Shown here: piece by piece, positions 42,253-51,715 of the stretch | Layout of the letters: the number at the start of each line of letters is the position of its first letter | How positions within the stretch are numbered: the stretch's first letter is position 1 | Origin: Lysinibacillus fusiformis | GTDB lineage: Bacteria > Bacillota > Bacilli > Bacillales_A > Planococcaceae | NCBI RefSeq assembly: GCF_003049525.1 | Contig: NZ_PYWL01000016.1 | Location: 1-64,000, forward strand | Length of the DNA stretch: 64,000 nucleotides | Direction: 5' to 3' | The notes under the pieces: generated by a model | The model's input: the letters and a program-made list of their open reading frames with translations, nothing else | Databases searched by the model: none | What the model was told of the DNA's origin: nothing | Program-made: the position numbers and the translations under genes

Positions 42253-42310
42253 AAATTTATATGTCTCTAAGAGGGTGAAACAAATCTCTAGGGACCCTAT
42301 TTATCCCCTA

Positions 42311-42330
42311 AACATACGGTGGCGTATGTT
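42311..42330 (+). promoter_or_regulatory. TetR operator 2
   Basis: AACATACG-GTGG-CGTATGTT is a perfect inverted repeat with a 4-base spacer, the same architecture as operator 1. It precedes the DUF3995 membrane gene. Confidence 0.8.
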
Positions 42331-42355
42331 ATTGATGGAAAAGGAGGAACTGATT

Positions 42356-42775
42356 ATGTTTATTTTATCATTAGTTTCAGTGTGTCTATTATGGTTGATT
42401 AGTATCATTCATGTGTATTGGGCATTCGGTGGGCAATGGGGGACTGGAGCAGTTATACCCATTAAAGATGGCAGTCAACAAAAAGTTTTCAGTCCTAGGA
42501 AATGGGGGACATTCTGTGTGGCTTTGCTACTTCTATCAGCGAGTGTTATCATTCTTGTCCAAGGGGGTTATATGACAGCTTTACCTGCCTCTACCTATTC
42601 TAAAGTAGGATGTATCGCCTGTGCCATTGTTTTTAGTATACGAGCAATGGGCGATTTTAAATATGTTGGGTTTTTTAAAACAATCAAGCATTCTCAATTT
42701 GCTAGAAATGATACGAAGCTATACAGCCCCTTATGTTTGTTTTTGGGCTTAGTCTATATCATGTTATTGCTTTAA
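42356..42775 (+). CDS. DUF3995 membrane protein, TetR-regulated
   Basis: 139 residues with four predicted helices and the DUF3995 pattern (IIHVYWAFGGQWG near the start, RAMGDFKYVGFFK in the last loop). Start is ATG 42356 after AAAAGGAGG; longer frames run through the operator. The family has no known function. Co-regulation with the TetR gene suggests a role in tolerance or export of the ligand. Confidence 0.82.
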   Translation: MFILSLVSVCLLWLISIIHVYWAFGGQWGTGAVIPIKDGSQQKVFSPRKWGTFCVALLLLSASVIILVQGGYMTALPASTYSKVGCIACAIVFSIRAMGDFKYVGFFKTIKHSQFARNDTKLYSPLCLFLGLVYIMLLL

Positions 42776-42831
42776 AAGAATGAATCCTCTAACATGATGA
42801 GAGTAAGCTAATGAATAGGGGGAACCAATTA

Positions 42832-43443
42832 ATGCAGCAAATGATTTACTTACTTCGTCATGGCGAGACTGAATATAATACGCAGGGAAGATATCAAGGA
42901 CAACTAGATTCGCCACTAACGGAGCTTGGTCGTGAGCAAGTGCAACAAAATGCTCGAATGCTGAAAACCTTCATTGATCATGCTCATGATTGGAAAATTA
43001 TATCAAGCCCACTCGGAAGAGCCGTGGAGAGCACAGAAATACTTTGTGAAACGATCGGCTACAATTACAATAAGGTGGAGTTTGATCGACGATTAACAGA
43101 AGTGGCAGTTGGGCAATGGGCTGGTTTAAAAATGTCAGACATTCAGCAAACGTGGCCAGATTTATTGACGAACACAGATGCTTTTAATTGGTATTTCCAT
43201 GCGCCAGATGGGGAAAGTTATGAAGCAGTAGTGAGCAGACTGTCCTCTTGGCTTAAAGAAATCCAACATCATCCAAAGGTGATCGTTGTCTCACACGGTC
43301 TAACGGGTCGTATTTTACGGGGGATTTATGCAGGGCTTCATAAAGAAGATGCACTTAAATTAGAGGTTTCTCAAGATGTGTTTTTTAAATTAGCTAATCA
43401 AGAAGTGACAAGAATTTGTTCTAATTTCGAAGATATCTATTAA
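42832..43443 (+). CDS. Histidine phosphatase superfamily protein
   Basis: 203 residues. The catalytic LLRHGETEYN motif and the second His in VVSHGLTGR define the phosphoglycerate mutase-like branch. Substrates range from sugar phosphates to nucleotides and cannot be told here. ATG 42832 has AGGGGG nine bases upstream. Confidence 0.87.
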   Translation: MQQMIYLLRHGETEYNTQGRYQGQLDSPLTELGREQVQQNARMLKTFIDHAHDWKIISSPLGRAVESTEILCETIGYNYNKVEFDRRLTEVAVGQWAGLKMSDIQQTWPDLLTNTDAFNWYFHAPDGESYEAVVSRLSSWLKEIQHHPKVIVVSHGLTGRILRGIYAGLHKEDALKLEVSQDVFFKLANQEVTRICSNFEDIY

Positions 43444-43508
43444 CGGGTTAAAGCGTATGGAGCCTTACCTTCTTTGCTTTTATTCAAACTTAAGGAATAT
43501 TCAAAATT

Positions 43509-43543
43509 GCCGCCTATTATAATTGTGTAGGAGGCGTTTTTTT
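43509..43543 (+). promoter_or_regulatory. Hairpin that hides a ribosome site
   Basis: GCCGCCTA pairs with TAGGAGGC (one mismatch), and seven T follow directly before ATG 43544. The right arm contains the ribosome site AGGAGG of the carboxypeptidase. It looks like a terminator and at the same time blocks translation initiation. Confidence 0.6.
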
Positions 43544-44380
43544 ATGAAAAAATGGGTCTTATTTTGCTGTTTGGTTATCGTGATTTTCGTTTTATATGAT
43601 ACAAACAAAACACAAGAGTTTGCACATCTTGAGCTGCCGTCCTTACATAGTCAAAATGCTTTGCTACTTAATGAACAGGGCGACGTATTATATGAAAAAA
43701 ATGCGGATGCCATCATATATCCTGCTTCATTAACAAAAATTATGACCGCTATTGTGGCAATTGAAATGACGGATGATTTACAAATGCAAACGATCGTCAA
43801 ACCTCAAACAATCGCCAAATATACTGCTCAAAATGCCTCTATGGCAGGCTTTCATGCAGGAGATTTTGTCACGATTGAAGATTTGTTATACGGCACATTG
43901 CTAGCATCAGGTGCAGATGCAACGGCTACACTGGCTGAAGCCATTGCTGGCAGCGAGGATGAATTCGTCACTTACATGAACAATAAGGCACAGGAACTTG
44001 GCATGGACGCTACGCATTTTATCAATACAAGCGGCCTACATGATGAGGCACATGTATCAAGCTTACAGGATATGAGTAAGCTTCTCCGTTATGCATTAGA
44101 AAACCCGACCTTTTATCAAATTTTTACTTCGAAAGCTTACACGACACATGTTCCAACAGAATTGCTAATAGCAAATTCATTATTTACGAGAATGCCTAGC
44201 ATGGATGGAACTATTTTGGGTGGAAAAACGGGATATACGCCAGAAGCAGGGTTATGTCTAGCATCATTAATGGAAAAAGATGGACGTAAATTTCTATTCA
44301 TTACGACAAATGCTCCAGGTTATGCTTGGACACCACCCCCACATATCGAAGATGCTTTGACAGCCTACGATGCTCTTTAA
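43544..44380 (+). CDS. Serine-type D,D-carboxypeptidase (S11)
   Basis: 278 residues. One N-terminal helix (signal or anchor) precedes a penicillin-binding domain with Ser62-x-x-Lys65 (ASLTK), the second motif SGADAT (third residue Ala instead of Asn) and KTG in GGKTGYT. It would trim the terminal D-Ala of peptidoglycan pentapeptides outside the membrane. Shorter than DacA because the C-terminal amphipathic domain is absent. ATG 43544 follows TAGGAGG. Likely translationally masked by the hairpin upstream. Confidence 0.88.
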   Translation: MKKWVLFCCLVIVIFVLYDTNKTQEFAHLELPSLHSQNALLLNEQGDVLYEKNADAIIYPASLTKIMTAIVAIEMTDDLQMQTIVKPQTIAKYTAQNASMAGFHAGDFVTIEDLLYGTLLASGADATATLAEAIAGSEDEFVTYMNNKAQELGMDATHFINTSGLHDEAHVSSLQDMSKLLRYALENPTFYQIFTSKAYTTHVPTELLIANSLFTRMPSMDGTILGGKTGYTPEAGLCLASLMEKDGRKFLFITTNAPGYAWTPPPHIEDALTAYDAL

Positions 44381-44488
44381 TAGGGCTTAACTCACGAATG
44401 ATTGGCTATTTATGTTAAGCTATACTTGTTTGCAAGGAATGGAAGAAATTATCTAGCAGTGACCAAATGCCATGGAGGTAGAGTCGTA

Positions 44489-44938
44489 GTGAACCAACAC
44501 CCATTTAAAATCATCCCATATGATCCCACATATGCGGAACAAACAGTGGTGATGTGGCGAGACAGCAAGAAACAGGCTATTGGGCAGGAAGAGCGGCATA
44601 GCATGGAAAGCCACATTTATTTTTTAAACCATATATTACTTGAAGAATTTCAAATCGATTTAGCGTTCATGGATAATCAAGTAATCGGAATGATTGCTTA
44701 TAATGAGAAGGAGATTAGTCAGCTATATATTCATATTGATTATCAAGGATTAGGAGTAGGCCAAACATTATTAGACCATGTAAAAAAACAATCAAGTGGA
44801 AGATTAACGCTATTTACGTTCGAAGTAAATAAAAACGCACAGCGGTTTTATGAAAAGAATGGATTTACCATCATTGGAAAAGGACATGAAAATGAAGAGA
44901 ATTTACCAGATATTCAATATGAATGGATAGATAAATGA
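44489..44938 (+). CDS. GNAT acetyltransferase
   Basis: 149 residues with the GNAT fold: acetyl-CoA loop DYQGLGVGQTLLDH and C-terminal NKNAQRFYEKNGFTIIG. GTG 44489 has GGAGG 10 bases upstream; the longer frame from TTG 44402 lacks a site. Substrate unknown. Confidence 0.8.
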   Translation: MNQHPFKIIPYDPTYAEQTVVMWRDSKKQAIGQEERHSMESHIYFLNHILLEEFQIDLAFMDNQVIGMIAYNEKEISQLYIHIDYQGLGVGQTLLDHVKKQSSGRLTLFTFEVNKNAQRFYEKNGFTIIGKGHENEENLPDIQYEWIDK

Positions 44939-44981
44939 ATATTTAGCAGTTCAAAACTTTGTTGAAAAGGAGATTATCCAT

Positions 44982-45377
44982 TTGTCACAAGGACTTATTC
45001 ACCATATAGAAATAAATGTTTCTAATCTGAAAAACACCATACATTTTTGGGGATGGTTTTTAGAGGAATTAGGTTATCAACCTTATCAGGAATGGGAAAG
45101 TGGTCGGAGCTGGAAAATAGACGACACCTATATTGTTTTTGTCCAAACGAACGAAAAGTTTATGGATATCACCTATCATCGAAGTCGTGTAGGTTTAAAT
45201 CATTTGGCATTCCACGCAAATTCGAGGCAACAGGTTGATGGTATAACAAAGCAATTAGAAGAAAAGGGCGTTCCTATTCTTTATGCTAATAAGCATCCAT
45301 TTGGAGGGGGAGAAGAGCATTACGCTGTTTATTTTGAGGACCCTGATAGAATAAAGGTTGAATTAGTAGCACCGTAA
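44982..45377 (+). CDS. VOC-family (glyoxalase-fold) protein
   Basis: 131 residues. Paired beta-alpha-beta units with metal ligands His (HHIEIN), His (LNHLAFHA) and Glu (DRIKVELV) are typical of glyoxalase/bleomycin resistance proteins. TTG 44982 follows AAAGGAG. Substrate unknown; it could be a dioxygenase-like or a resistance protein. Confidence 0.82.
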   Translation: MSQGLIHHIEINVSNLKNTIHFWGWFLEELGYQPYQEWESGRSWKIDDTYIVFVQTNEKFMDITYHRSRVGLNHLAFHANSRQQVDGITKQLEEKGVPILYANKHPFGGGEEHYAVYFEDPDRIKVELVAP

Positions 45378-45665
45378 TTGTTGTGCGCAAGACAGGCGAT
45401 CGTTTGTTCGAATTGTTAAAGCGCAACTATAATAGGCAATCACTATCCTTTATCGAAGCAACACACATGGTACTGAAATCAACTTGATTGATGACTAGTT
45501 TTATAGAAAATAGGGTAGTAGTACTGTATCCATGCCTTTCTAAAAAACATGAATTTGGAATCTGGTTGATTATAACTATTTTCTGGTATAGACGATTCCT
45601 CTATAATTAAAGTTAAATCTTAGCAATTTACAGACATGGAAAGACATCAAGGGCGGTGTAGAATA

Positions 45666-46934
45666 ATGAAAAAATTTTTACCTTATGTTTATGCTTTTTG
45701 CTTGACGTTTTTACTAGGCTTAATGGTGGGGCAGCTGTCAGCAAGTGCTGAAGGATCAGTGAAGATTCAAAAGATCAATAAAGATGCGGTTATTTACGAG
45801 GAGCCATCCACAAATAGCGCGGAAATCGGTGAAGTTGCGAAAGGGAGCTTCCTCAAAGTGACACAAGCAAGTAAAGGGTGGACACATATTCAAACGCCAG
45901 AGCTGGCAGGCTATGTAACATCTGACGTTTTAGTGAAGGTAAAGTCGGAGGGCTACTTAGTTATTCAGAAGGGTGGCACAACTTTATTTACGGCACCAAG
46001 TCAAAATGCTCAGCATATTGGTCAACTATATGAAGGACGCATGGTCTATGTCTATGGCACAGCACCTGGTGGTTGGTCTTTCGTCCAATATGGAGAGGAT
46101 ATAGGCTATGTAGCAACAATTGCACTAAAGAAACCTGTACCAATAAAGAAACAAATTAATGCTCCAAACGGTGCTGAGTTACGCTTGACGGCTAGTCCAA
46201 ATGGAGAAGTTCTAGGAACAATTGCTAATAAGATGACTGTGCAGCATTACATAACGCTGGCTGGCTGGGCTTATGTAGAAGCGGGCGAACAAAAAGGGTA
46301 TGTCAAAGCTTCTGAATTAGCCAATATCCAGCTTACTAATAATAAAGTTTATAATAAAGGGGTGTCAGCACCAAAGGGTTCAAAAAAACGAGTAGCTTTA
46401 ACCTTTGATGATGGACCAGATGCCAAAGTAACACCACAAATTTTAGCTACATTACAAAAATACGATGCAAAGGCAACATTTTTTATGGTAGGGAAAAATG
46501 TTTCAAAAAATGCTACAATCGTCAAGCAAATCTATGACGCTGGGCATGAAATTGGCAATCATACATCCAACCATAAAAAATTAACTGCATTATCCATCGC
46601 TGGTGTCAAACAAGAAGTAAATGGCACAAGCAATGCCATCTATGCAGCAATTGGTCAGTATCCGACTGTTTTCCGTCCACCATATGGGGCGACAAATGAT
46701 CAAGTTCGTTCGGTAATGACAATTCCATCGATCTTATGGTCAATTGATACGCTTGATTGGAAGCATCATAATCCAGATAAAATTTTAGCGTATGTGAAAG
46801 CATCTGTAAAAGACGGCAGTATTATTTTAATGCATGATATCCATCAAACGACTGCCAATGGTTTAGATAATGTCCTTCTCTACTTACAAAAGCAAGGCTA
46901 TGAATTTGTTACGGTTAGTGAGATTTTACAATAA
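45666..46934 (+). CDS. Polysaccharide deacetylase with SH3 domains
   Basis: 422 residues: signal peptide (about 1-27), three bacterial SH3 (SH3b) wall-binding repeats (about 32-225), then a NodB domain. The NodB motifs are TFDDGPD (from 246; Asp248 as base, Asp249 as metal ligand), HEIGNHTSNH (294-303; His299 and His303) and RPPYG (337-341). It would deacetylate peptidoglycan sugars on the cell wall. ATG 45666 with GGGCGGTG upstream. SH3b plus NodB is a common bacillary architecture. Confidence 0.88.
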   Translation: MKKFLPYVYAFCLTFLLGLMVGQLSASAEGSVKIQKINKDAVIYEEPSTNSAEIGEVAKGSFLKVTQASKGWTHIQTPELAGYVTSDVLVKVKSEGYLVIQKGGTTLFTAPSQNAQHIGQLYEGRMVYVYGTAPGGWSFVQYGEDIGYVATIALKKPVPIKKQINAPNGAELRLTASPNGEVLGTIANKMTVQHYITLAGWAYVEAGEQKGYVKASELANIQLTNNKVYNKGVSAPKGSKKRVALTFDDGPDAKVTPQILATLQKYDAKATFFMVGKNVSKNATIVKQIYDAGHEIGNHTSNHKKLTALSIAGVKQEVNGTSNAIYAAIGQYPTVFRPPYGATNDQVRSVMTIPSILWSIDTLDWKHHNPDKILAYVKASVKDGSIILMHDIHQTTANGLDNVLLYLQKQGYEFVTVSEILQ

Positions 46935-46944
46935 TATACGACCT

Positions 46945-46983
46945 AAAATCTAAGTCTGATATTTTGCTGACTTAGATTTTTTC
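46945..46983 (+). terminator. Terminator of the deacetylase gene
   Basis: AAAATCTAAGTC pairs perfectly with GACTTAGATTTT (46969-46980). Confidence 0.85.
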
Positions 46984-47093
46984 CGATGAAATCCTTTCTG
47001 TGAACCTTGTATACAATAGGGGCGACGCGCAGCTAGTTATTTCAGCTGTAATAACTTTTAGAGTCGAGTTTACGTGAAGTGGAATAATCATAG

Positions 47094-47139
47094 AAAAAGC
47101 CGTACTAGTCTTTTAGAGACCAAAGTACGGCTTGTTTTT
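47094..47139 (-). terminator. Terminator of the hutG-gltS operon
   Basis: AAGCCGTACT pairs with AGTACGGCTT (47124-47133). T-rich sequence follows on both strands. Confidence 0.75.
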
Positions 47140-48322
47140 ATTTAAATAAATTAATAGTTGTAATAATAATAGGAATACCAAACACGTCAATTAAAAAGGC
47201 GCCTACAATTGGTACAACGAGAAAGGCTTTTTTAGAAGGACCAAAGCGTTGGACAACGGCTGACATATTGGCCATGGCATTCGGTGTTGCTCCTAGACCA
47301 TGTCCTGCGAAACCAGCAACCATCACGGCCGCATCATAGTTTTTGCCGAGTAATTTAAACAAGACGAAAGTGCTAAATACAACAATAAAGAATACTTGCG
47401 CAAAGACGATGATAAATAATGGAAGCGCTAAATCTGCAATTTCCCATAATTTAATACTCATTAGAGCCATTGAAAGGAAAACACCTAATGTTACATCTCC
47501 AATTAATGAGATACTCTTCATATTGATTGCTTCTGGTTTAAATTTATCCATAATATTGCGGACTAGGACAGCTACAAACATAGCTCCTACATAGCCTGGC
47601 AGAACGAAGCCTGTCGCTTCTGAGAATAATGTTCCAACATAGGTACCCACAGCCATACAGAAAGTAATTAATAAGACTTGTGTAAAGAATGAATCAGATG
47701 TAATTTGTTCATGTTTATTTTCATATTCGATTTCTTCAGCTTCTTGTTCATTGGGTGTTAAATTGTATTTACCAACTAAATATTTAACGATTGGCCCACC
47801 AATTAAACCACCAGCTACTAAACCACAAGTTGCAGCCGCAGCACCGATTGTCATTGCTGAGGAAATACCCAAATCTTCTAATGTTTGTCCAAATGCTGCT
47901 GCAGCACCATGGCCGCCTTCCATGGACACGGCACCGGCCATCATACCGATCAGAGGATGAATCCCCATCAGTGACGCAAGAGAAACTCCAATAACATTTT
48001 GCATGAGGGCAAGGAAGCCACATGCTAGCCAATAAATAATAAGTAATTTTCCGCCCAGCTTAACTAGCTTAAAGCTTGCTCCTAAGCCGATAGTTGTGAA
48101 AAACGTAATCATAAATAAACTTTGTAATGATGTATCCAGTGATATTTCTAAAGTTCCTGTAGTCTTTAAAATGGTCGCAAGTGCAGCAAACAGCAAGCCA
48201 CCGACCACTGGTGCTGGAATACAAAAACGTTTTAAGAATCCAATTTTATTAATGAGAAAGCCACCTAATGCAAAGAGTGCAACGGCTAGAAACACCGTTG
48301 TAATTTGATTAATTTCGATCAT
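47138..48322 (-). CDS. gltS: Sodium/glutamate symporter
   Basis: 394 residues with about 10 membrane helices and two Gly/Ala-rich re-entrant loops (SMEGGHGAAAAFGQTL and AGFAGHGLGATPNAMANM), the landmarks of GltS. It imports glutamate with Na+. Its ATG at 48322 overlaps the stop of hutG (ATGA), so the two are coupled. Pairing with HutG suggests glutamate handling alongside histidine degradation. Confidence 0.92.
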   Translation of the reverse strand: MIEINQITTVFLAVALFALGGFLINKIGFLKRFCIPAPVVGGLLFAALATILKTTGTLEISLDTSLQSLFMITFFTTIGLGASFKLVKLGGKLLIIYWLACGFLALMQNVIGVSLASLMGIHPLIGMMAGAVSMEGGHGAAAAFGQTLEDLGISSAMTIGAAAATCGLVAGGLIGGPIVKYLVGKYNLTPNEQEAEEIEYENKHEQITSDSFFTQVLLITFCMAVGTYVGTLFSEATGFVLPGYVGAMFVAVLVRNIMDKFKPEAINMKSISLIGDVTLGVFLSMALMSIKLWEIADLALPLFIIVFAQVFFIVVFSTFVLFKLLGKNYDAAVMVAGFAGHGLGATPNAMANMSAVVQRFGPSKKAFLVVPIVGAFLIDVFGIPIIITTINLFK

Positions 48323-49287
48323 GAACCTTGCCCCCCAAGTAAGTTGTTTAGTGCTTCATAGACAAAATAAGCACCTAATTTCACCGTACGTCCGTTTTCG
48401 TCTAATGACGGATTAACCTCACAAATATCAAAAGAGTGTGTATGTGGATGCGAAGTTACCTTTTGAAGAATTGTACGCACAGTTGTCGGTTCAAGTCCAA
48501 ACGGTGAAGGTGCACTTACGCCTGGTGCCGATGCTGCATTTAATACATCCATACATAATGTTAAAAGCACATAATCGTGTTGATCCATATAATTTTGTAA
48601 ATCATCCAATAATGGTTGAAGATTGACCGATGATGTCATGTCATCTTCTACTACATACTTCACTTGTAGCTCATCCGCTTTTTCGAACAGCTCTTTTGTA
48701 TTGCCATAGCGTTGTATGCCAACAACAAAATAATCGACATATGGGTCTTGCTCTAAAATTTGACGGAACATTGTACCCGAAGAAGGCTGCTCGTCATATG
48801 GTCGTAAATCAAAATGAGCATCGATATTGATAATGCCGATTTTCGCTTCCTTTGGTAATGCCGCACGAACACCTAAATAATGACCATACAGTGTTTCGTG
48901 ACCACCACCGAGCACGACACATTGTAATTTCTTTTGTAGGAGGGTGCTAACAACATCACCAAGCTCTCGCTGTGCCTCCTCTAGGGCGTGATTGAGACAA
49001 ATAATGTTCCCTACATCAATGATTTGTTGCTCCTTCTCAAACGTCCACGGTAAACTAGATAATCCTTCACGTAGTGCGTTTGGTCCACTTGCTGCTCCTA
49101 CTCGACCTTGATTTCGACGTACACCCTCATCGCAAATAAAGCCAATCATTGCAGCACTTTTCTTATCTGAAGCGCTTACATCATTAATCGCGATTCGTTT
49201 TACTTGTTGATGTAAACGGAAACTGCTTTTATTGGTTGTTGAGTCTATACGGCCTTTCCATTGTTTTTGATCTGTCATTGTGTACAT
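48319..49287 (-). CDS. hutG: Formimidoylglutamase
   Basis: 322 residues of the arginase superfamily. Mn ligands are visible: His130 (GGGHET), Asp156-x-His158-x-Asp160 (NIDAHFD) and Asp247. The position before it that is Asp in arginase is Cys245 (LTLCMD); this may be a family feature of HutG or a variation. It converts N-formimidoyl-L-glutamate to glutamate and formamide, the last step of histidine degradation in bacilli. No hutP-hutU-hutI-hutM genes lie nearby. A LysR regulator is divergent. Confidence 0.9.
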   Translation of the reverse strand: MYTMTDQKQWKGRIDSTTNKSSFRLHQQVKRIAINDVSASDKKSAAMIGFICDEGVRRNQGRVGAASGPNALREGLSSLPWTFEKEQQIIDVGNIICLNHALEEAQRELGDVVSTLLQKKLQCVVLGGGHETLYGHYLGVRAALPKEAKIGIINIDAHFDLRPYDEQPSSGTMFRQILEQDPYVDYFVVGIQRYGNTKELFEKADELQVKYVVEDDMTSSVNLQPLLDDLQNYMDQHDYVLLTLCMDVLNAASAPGVSAPSPFGLEPTTVRTILQKVTSHPHTHSFDICEVNPSLDENGRTVKLGAYFVYEALNNLLGGQGS

Positions 49288-49390
49288 AATCTTATCATCC
49301 CCATTGCAAATATTATTGTAGAAAAAATATTGTTGTAATTCATTATATATTCACATAATTATATTTACTAATATATAATTAATATTAATC

Positions 49391-49407
49391 TATAGCTTTA
49401 AACTATA
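49391..49407 (+). promoter_or_regulatory. LysR-type operator (T-N11-A)
   Basis: TATAG-N7-CTATA is a symmetric site containing T-N11-A, the LysR consensus, in the 140-base gap between hutG and the LysR gene. It lies 21 bases upstream of the LysR start codon. Confidence 0.5.
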
Positions 49408-49427
49408 AATGAGGGAGGATCACCGTA

Positions 49428-50321
49428 TTGGATATTAAACAATTACAATATTTTATTGCTGTTTCAGAGCATATGAATTTCTCAAAAGCCGCAGAAAGAC
49501 TGCATATTTCGCAGCCTTCCTTAAGCAATGCCATCAAAAAATTAGAACATGAGATTGGCACTCCCTTGTTAGACAGAAATACTAGAAATCTGCAGTTAAC
49601 GGAAGCTGGTGAGGTGCTATTTGAACGTGCAAAAGTTATTGTGAAAAATATGGAAGTGTTAAAAATAGAAATGGATGAAGTCGTTGTACATGGCACGAGT
49701 GAAATCACCATTGGTGTGATGGAATCAATCAAGCATTGGCTTCCTAAAGTAATTGCTAACTATAAAAAAGACTATCCGCAAATGATGATCCATTTAGTAG
49801 ATATTTTAGGCAGTAAACGTGTAAAAAAATCCTTGAAAAGCTATAAAACCCATTTAATTATTACCAATCAGCTAATGGATGATCCTGAGCTTGAAGTTAA
49901 GACCTTATATGAGGAACGTTTAGTAGCTGTTTTACCCCTCCATCATCCGTTAGCAAAGAAAGAGACTTTATCGATTTCAGACATTAGTGCAGAGCCTTTT
50001 ATTATAAGTACAGAGGGGTTTCAAACAAGACGTGATATTTTGAATACTTTTGAACAAGCAGGGAAGAGCATTGATATTCAATTTGAAATTGAACGTTTTG
50101 AAACGGCTGTATCACTTGTAAGAGAAAATTTAGGGATAACCATCTTACCAGAAAACTATTTACAAGGTCCGACAGCTAAAACCATTGTTAAAAAGGAAAT
50201 TGAAGGAGCGAATCTATGTCGGAATGTTTATTTGGTGTACTTAAAAAATCGCCATTTACCATTTGCTATCCGTCAATTACTGAAAGATGTGCTGCAATTT
50301 TTCGAAACGAAACCAATGTAA
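49428..50321 (+). CDS. LysR-family regulator of hutG-gltS
   Basis: 297 residues with the N-terminal winged helix-turn-helix (FSKAAERLHISQPSLSNAIK) and a type 2 periplasmic-binding-like effector domain. TTG 49428 has GGGAGG upstream. Divergent placement makes hutG-gltS its probable targets. The effector could be a histidine-degradation intermediate (inference). Confidence 0.88.
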   Translation: MDIKQLQYFIAVSEHMNFSKAAERLHISQPSLSNAIKKLEHEIGTPLLDRNTRNLQLTEAGEVLFERAKVIVKNMEVLKIEMDEVVVHGTSEITIGVMESIKHWLPKVIANYKKDYPQMMIHLVDILGSKRVKKSLKSYKTHLIITNQLMDDPELEVKTLYEERLVAVLPLHHPLAKKETLSISDISAEPFIISTEGFQTRRDILNTFEQAGKSIDIQFEIERFETAVSLVRENLGITILPENYLQGPTAKTIVKKEIEGANLCRNVYLVYLKNRHLPFAIRQLLKDVLQFFETKPM

Positions 50322-50479
50322 ACTAATCCAATTGCTATATACATGAAATTTTCCTTTTAATTAGAAAATTCATGAAATGGAATTGATTTACTAGAAAAAT
50401 AGCGGTAACATTTAATGTAAGAATAAAAATGAACAATCATTCATTTTTTTCGGAGTTCAAGCAAAGGGGGTTTCTTCCA

Positions 50480-51715
50480 ATGAATTTTTCCTATAGTGAA
50501 AAAGTTGTGAAGTTACAGGACAAGCTGACGAATTTTATGGAGCAATACATCTACCCGAATGAGGCCGTTTATGCTGCACAAATCGAGGCGATGGAGGATC
50601 GTTGGGGAGCGATTCCGCCCATTATGGATGAGTTAAAGCAGAAAGCGCAGGAAGCAGGCTTATGGAATTTATTTCTACCAGATAGTGAATACGGAGCGGG
50701 TTTAACAAATCTAGAATACGCTCCATTATGTGAAATTATGGGACGTTCACTTTTGGCACCAGAAGTGTTTAATTGTAATGCACCTGATACAGGTAATATG
50801 GAGGTACTAGTTCGCTATGGTTCCACACAGCAAAAGAAGCAATGGCTTGAACCGTTATTACGAGGGGAAATACGATCTTGCTTTGCGATGACTGAACCTG
50901 CAGTCGCGTCGAGTGATGCTACGAATATTGAGGCAAGTATTGAACGAGATGGCGATGAATATATTTTAAATGGTCATAAATGGTGGACAACTGGTGCTGG
51001 CGACCCGCGCTGTAAAGTAGCTATTTTCATGGGCAAACATAAAGATTCAACGGCGCCTATTCATGAGCAACAATCTATGATTCTTGTACCAATGGATACG
51101 CCAGGAGTAAAAGTGGAGCGCATGTTAACGGCTTTTGGCTATGATCATGCACCAGAGGGACATGGAGAGGTTATCTTTACGAATGTACGCGTACCTGTAG
51201 ACAATATTTTATGGGGAGAGGGAAAAGGCTTTGCCATTGCCCAAGGTCGCTTAGGCCCAGGAAGAATTCATCATTGTATGCGTCTTATTGGCGCAGCTGA
51301 ACGAGCATTAGAGGTAATGTGTGTACGGGTACAGGAGCGTCATGCGTTTCATCGACCTCTAGCAGATCAAGGTGTGATGCGTGAACGTATTGCCGAGTCA
51401 CGTATTGATATTGAGCAAGCAAGACTTTTAACATTAAAGGCTGCTTATATGATGGACACGGTTGGCAATAAAGAGGCAAAAGCAGAAATTGCAATGATTA
51501 AGGTAGTTGCGCCAAATATGGCACTGAGAGTTATAGACAGAGCGATTCAAGCATTTGGAGCTGCTGGTGTAGGGCCTGATACAACACTTGCTGCACAGTG
51601 GGCAAATTCTCGAACATTGCGTTTAGCAGATGGGCCAGATGAAGTACATCGTAATACAGTTGCCAAGCTGGAATTAAAAAAGCACGCGAAAAAACATAAG
51701 GAGCTGGTGAAATGA
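50480..51715 (+). CDS. Acyl-CoA dehydrogenase (ACAD10/11-like)
   Basis: 411 residues with the ACAD fold: MTEPAVASSDATN in the FAD-binding middle domain, WWTTGAGDPRCK and the C-terminal ADGPDEVHR motif. These features are typical of the ACAD10/ACAD11 branch. ATG 50480 has AAAGGGGG upstream; the longer frame lacks a site. It is the first gene of an operon with SDR and APH-kinase genes; the human ACAD11 protein combines the kinase and dehydrogenase modules in one chain. A 4-hydroxyacyl-CoA substrate is inferred. Confidence 0.87.
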   Translation: MNFSYSEKVVKLQDKLTNFMEQYIYPNEAVYAAQIEAMEDRWGAIPPIMDELKQKAQEAGLWNLFLPDSEYGAGLTNLEYAPLCEIMGRSLLAPEVFNCNAPDTGNMEVLVRYGSTQQKKQWLEPLLRGEIRSCFAMTEPAVASSDATNIEASIERDGDEYILNGHKWWTTGAGDPRCKVAIFMGKHKDSTAPIHEQQSMILVPMDTPGVKVERMLTAFGYDHAPEGHGEVIFTNVRVPVDNILWGEGKGFAIAQGRLGPGRIHHCMRLIGAAERALEVMCVRVQERHAFHRPLADQGVMRERIAESRIDIEQARLLTLKAAYMMDTVGNKEAKAEIAMIKVVAPNMALRVIDRAIQAFGAAGVGPDTTLAAQWANSRTLRLADGPDEVHRNTVAKLELKKHAKKHKELVK

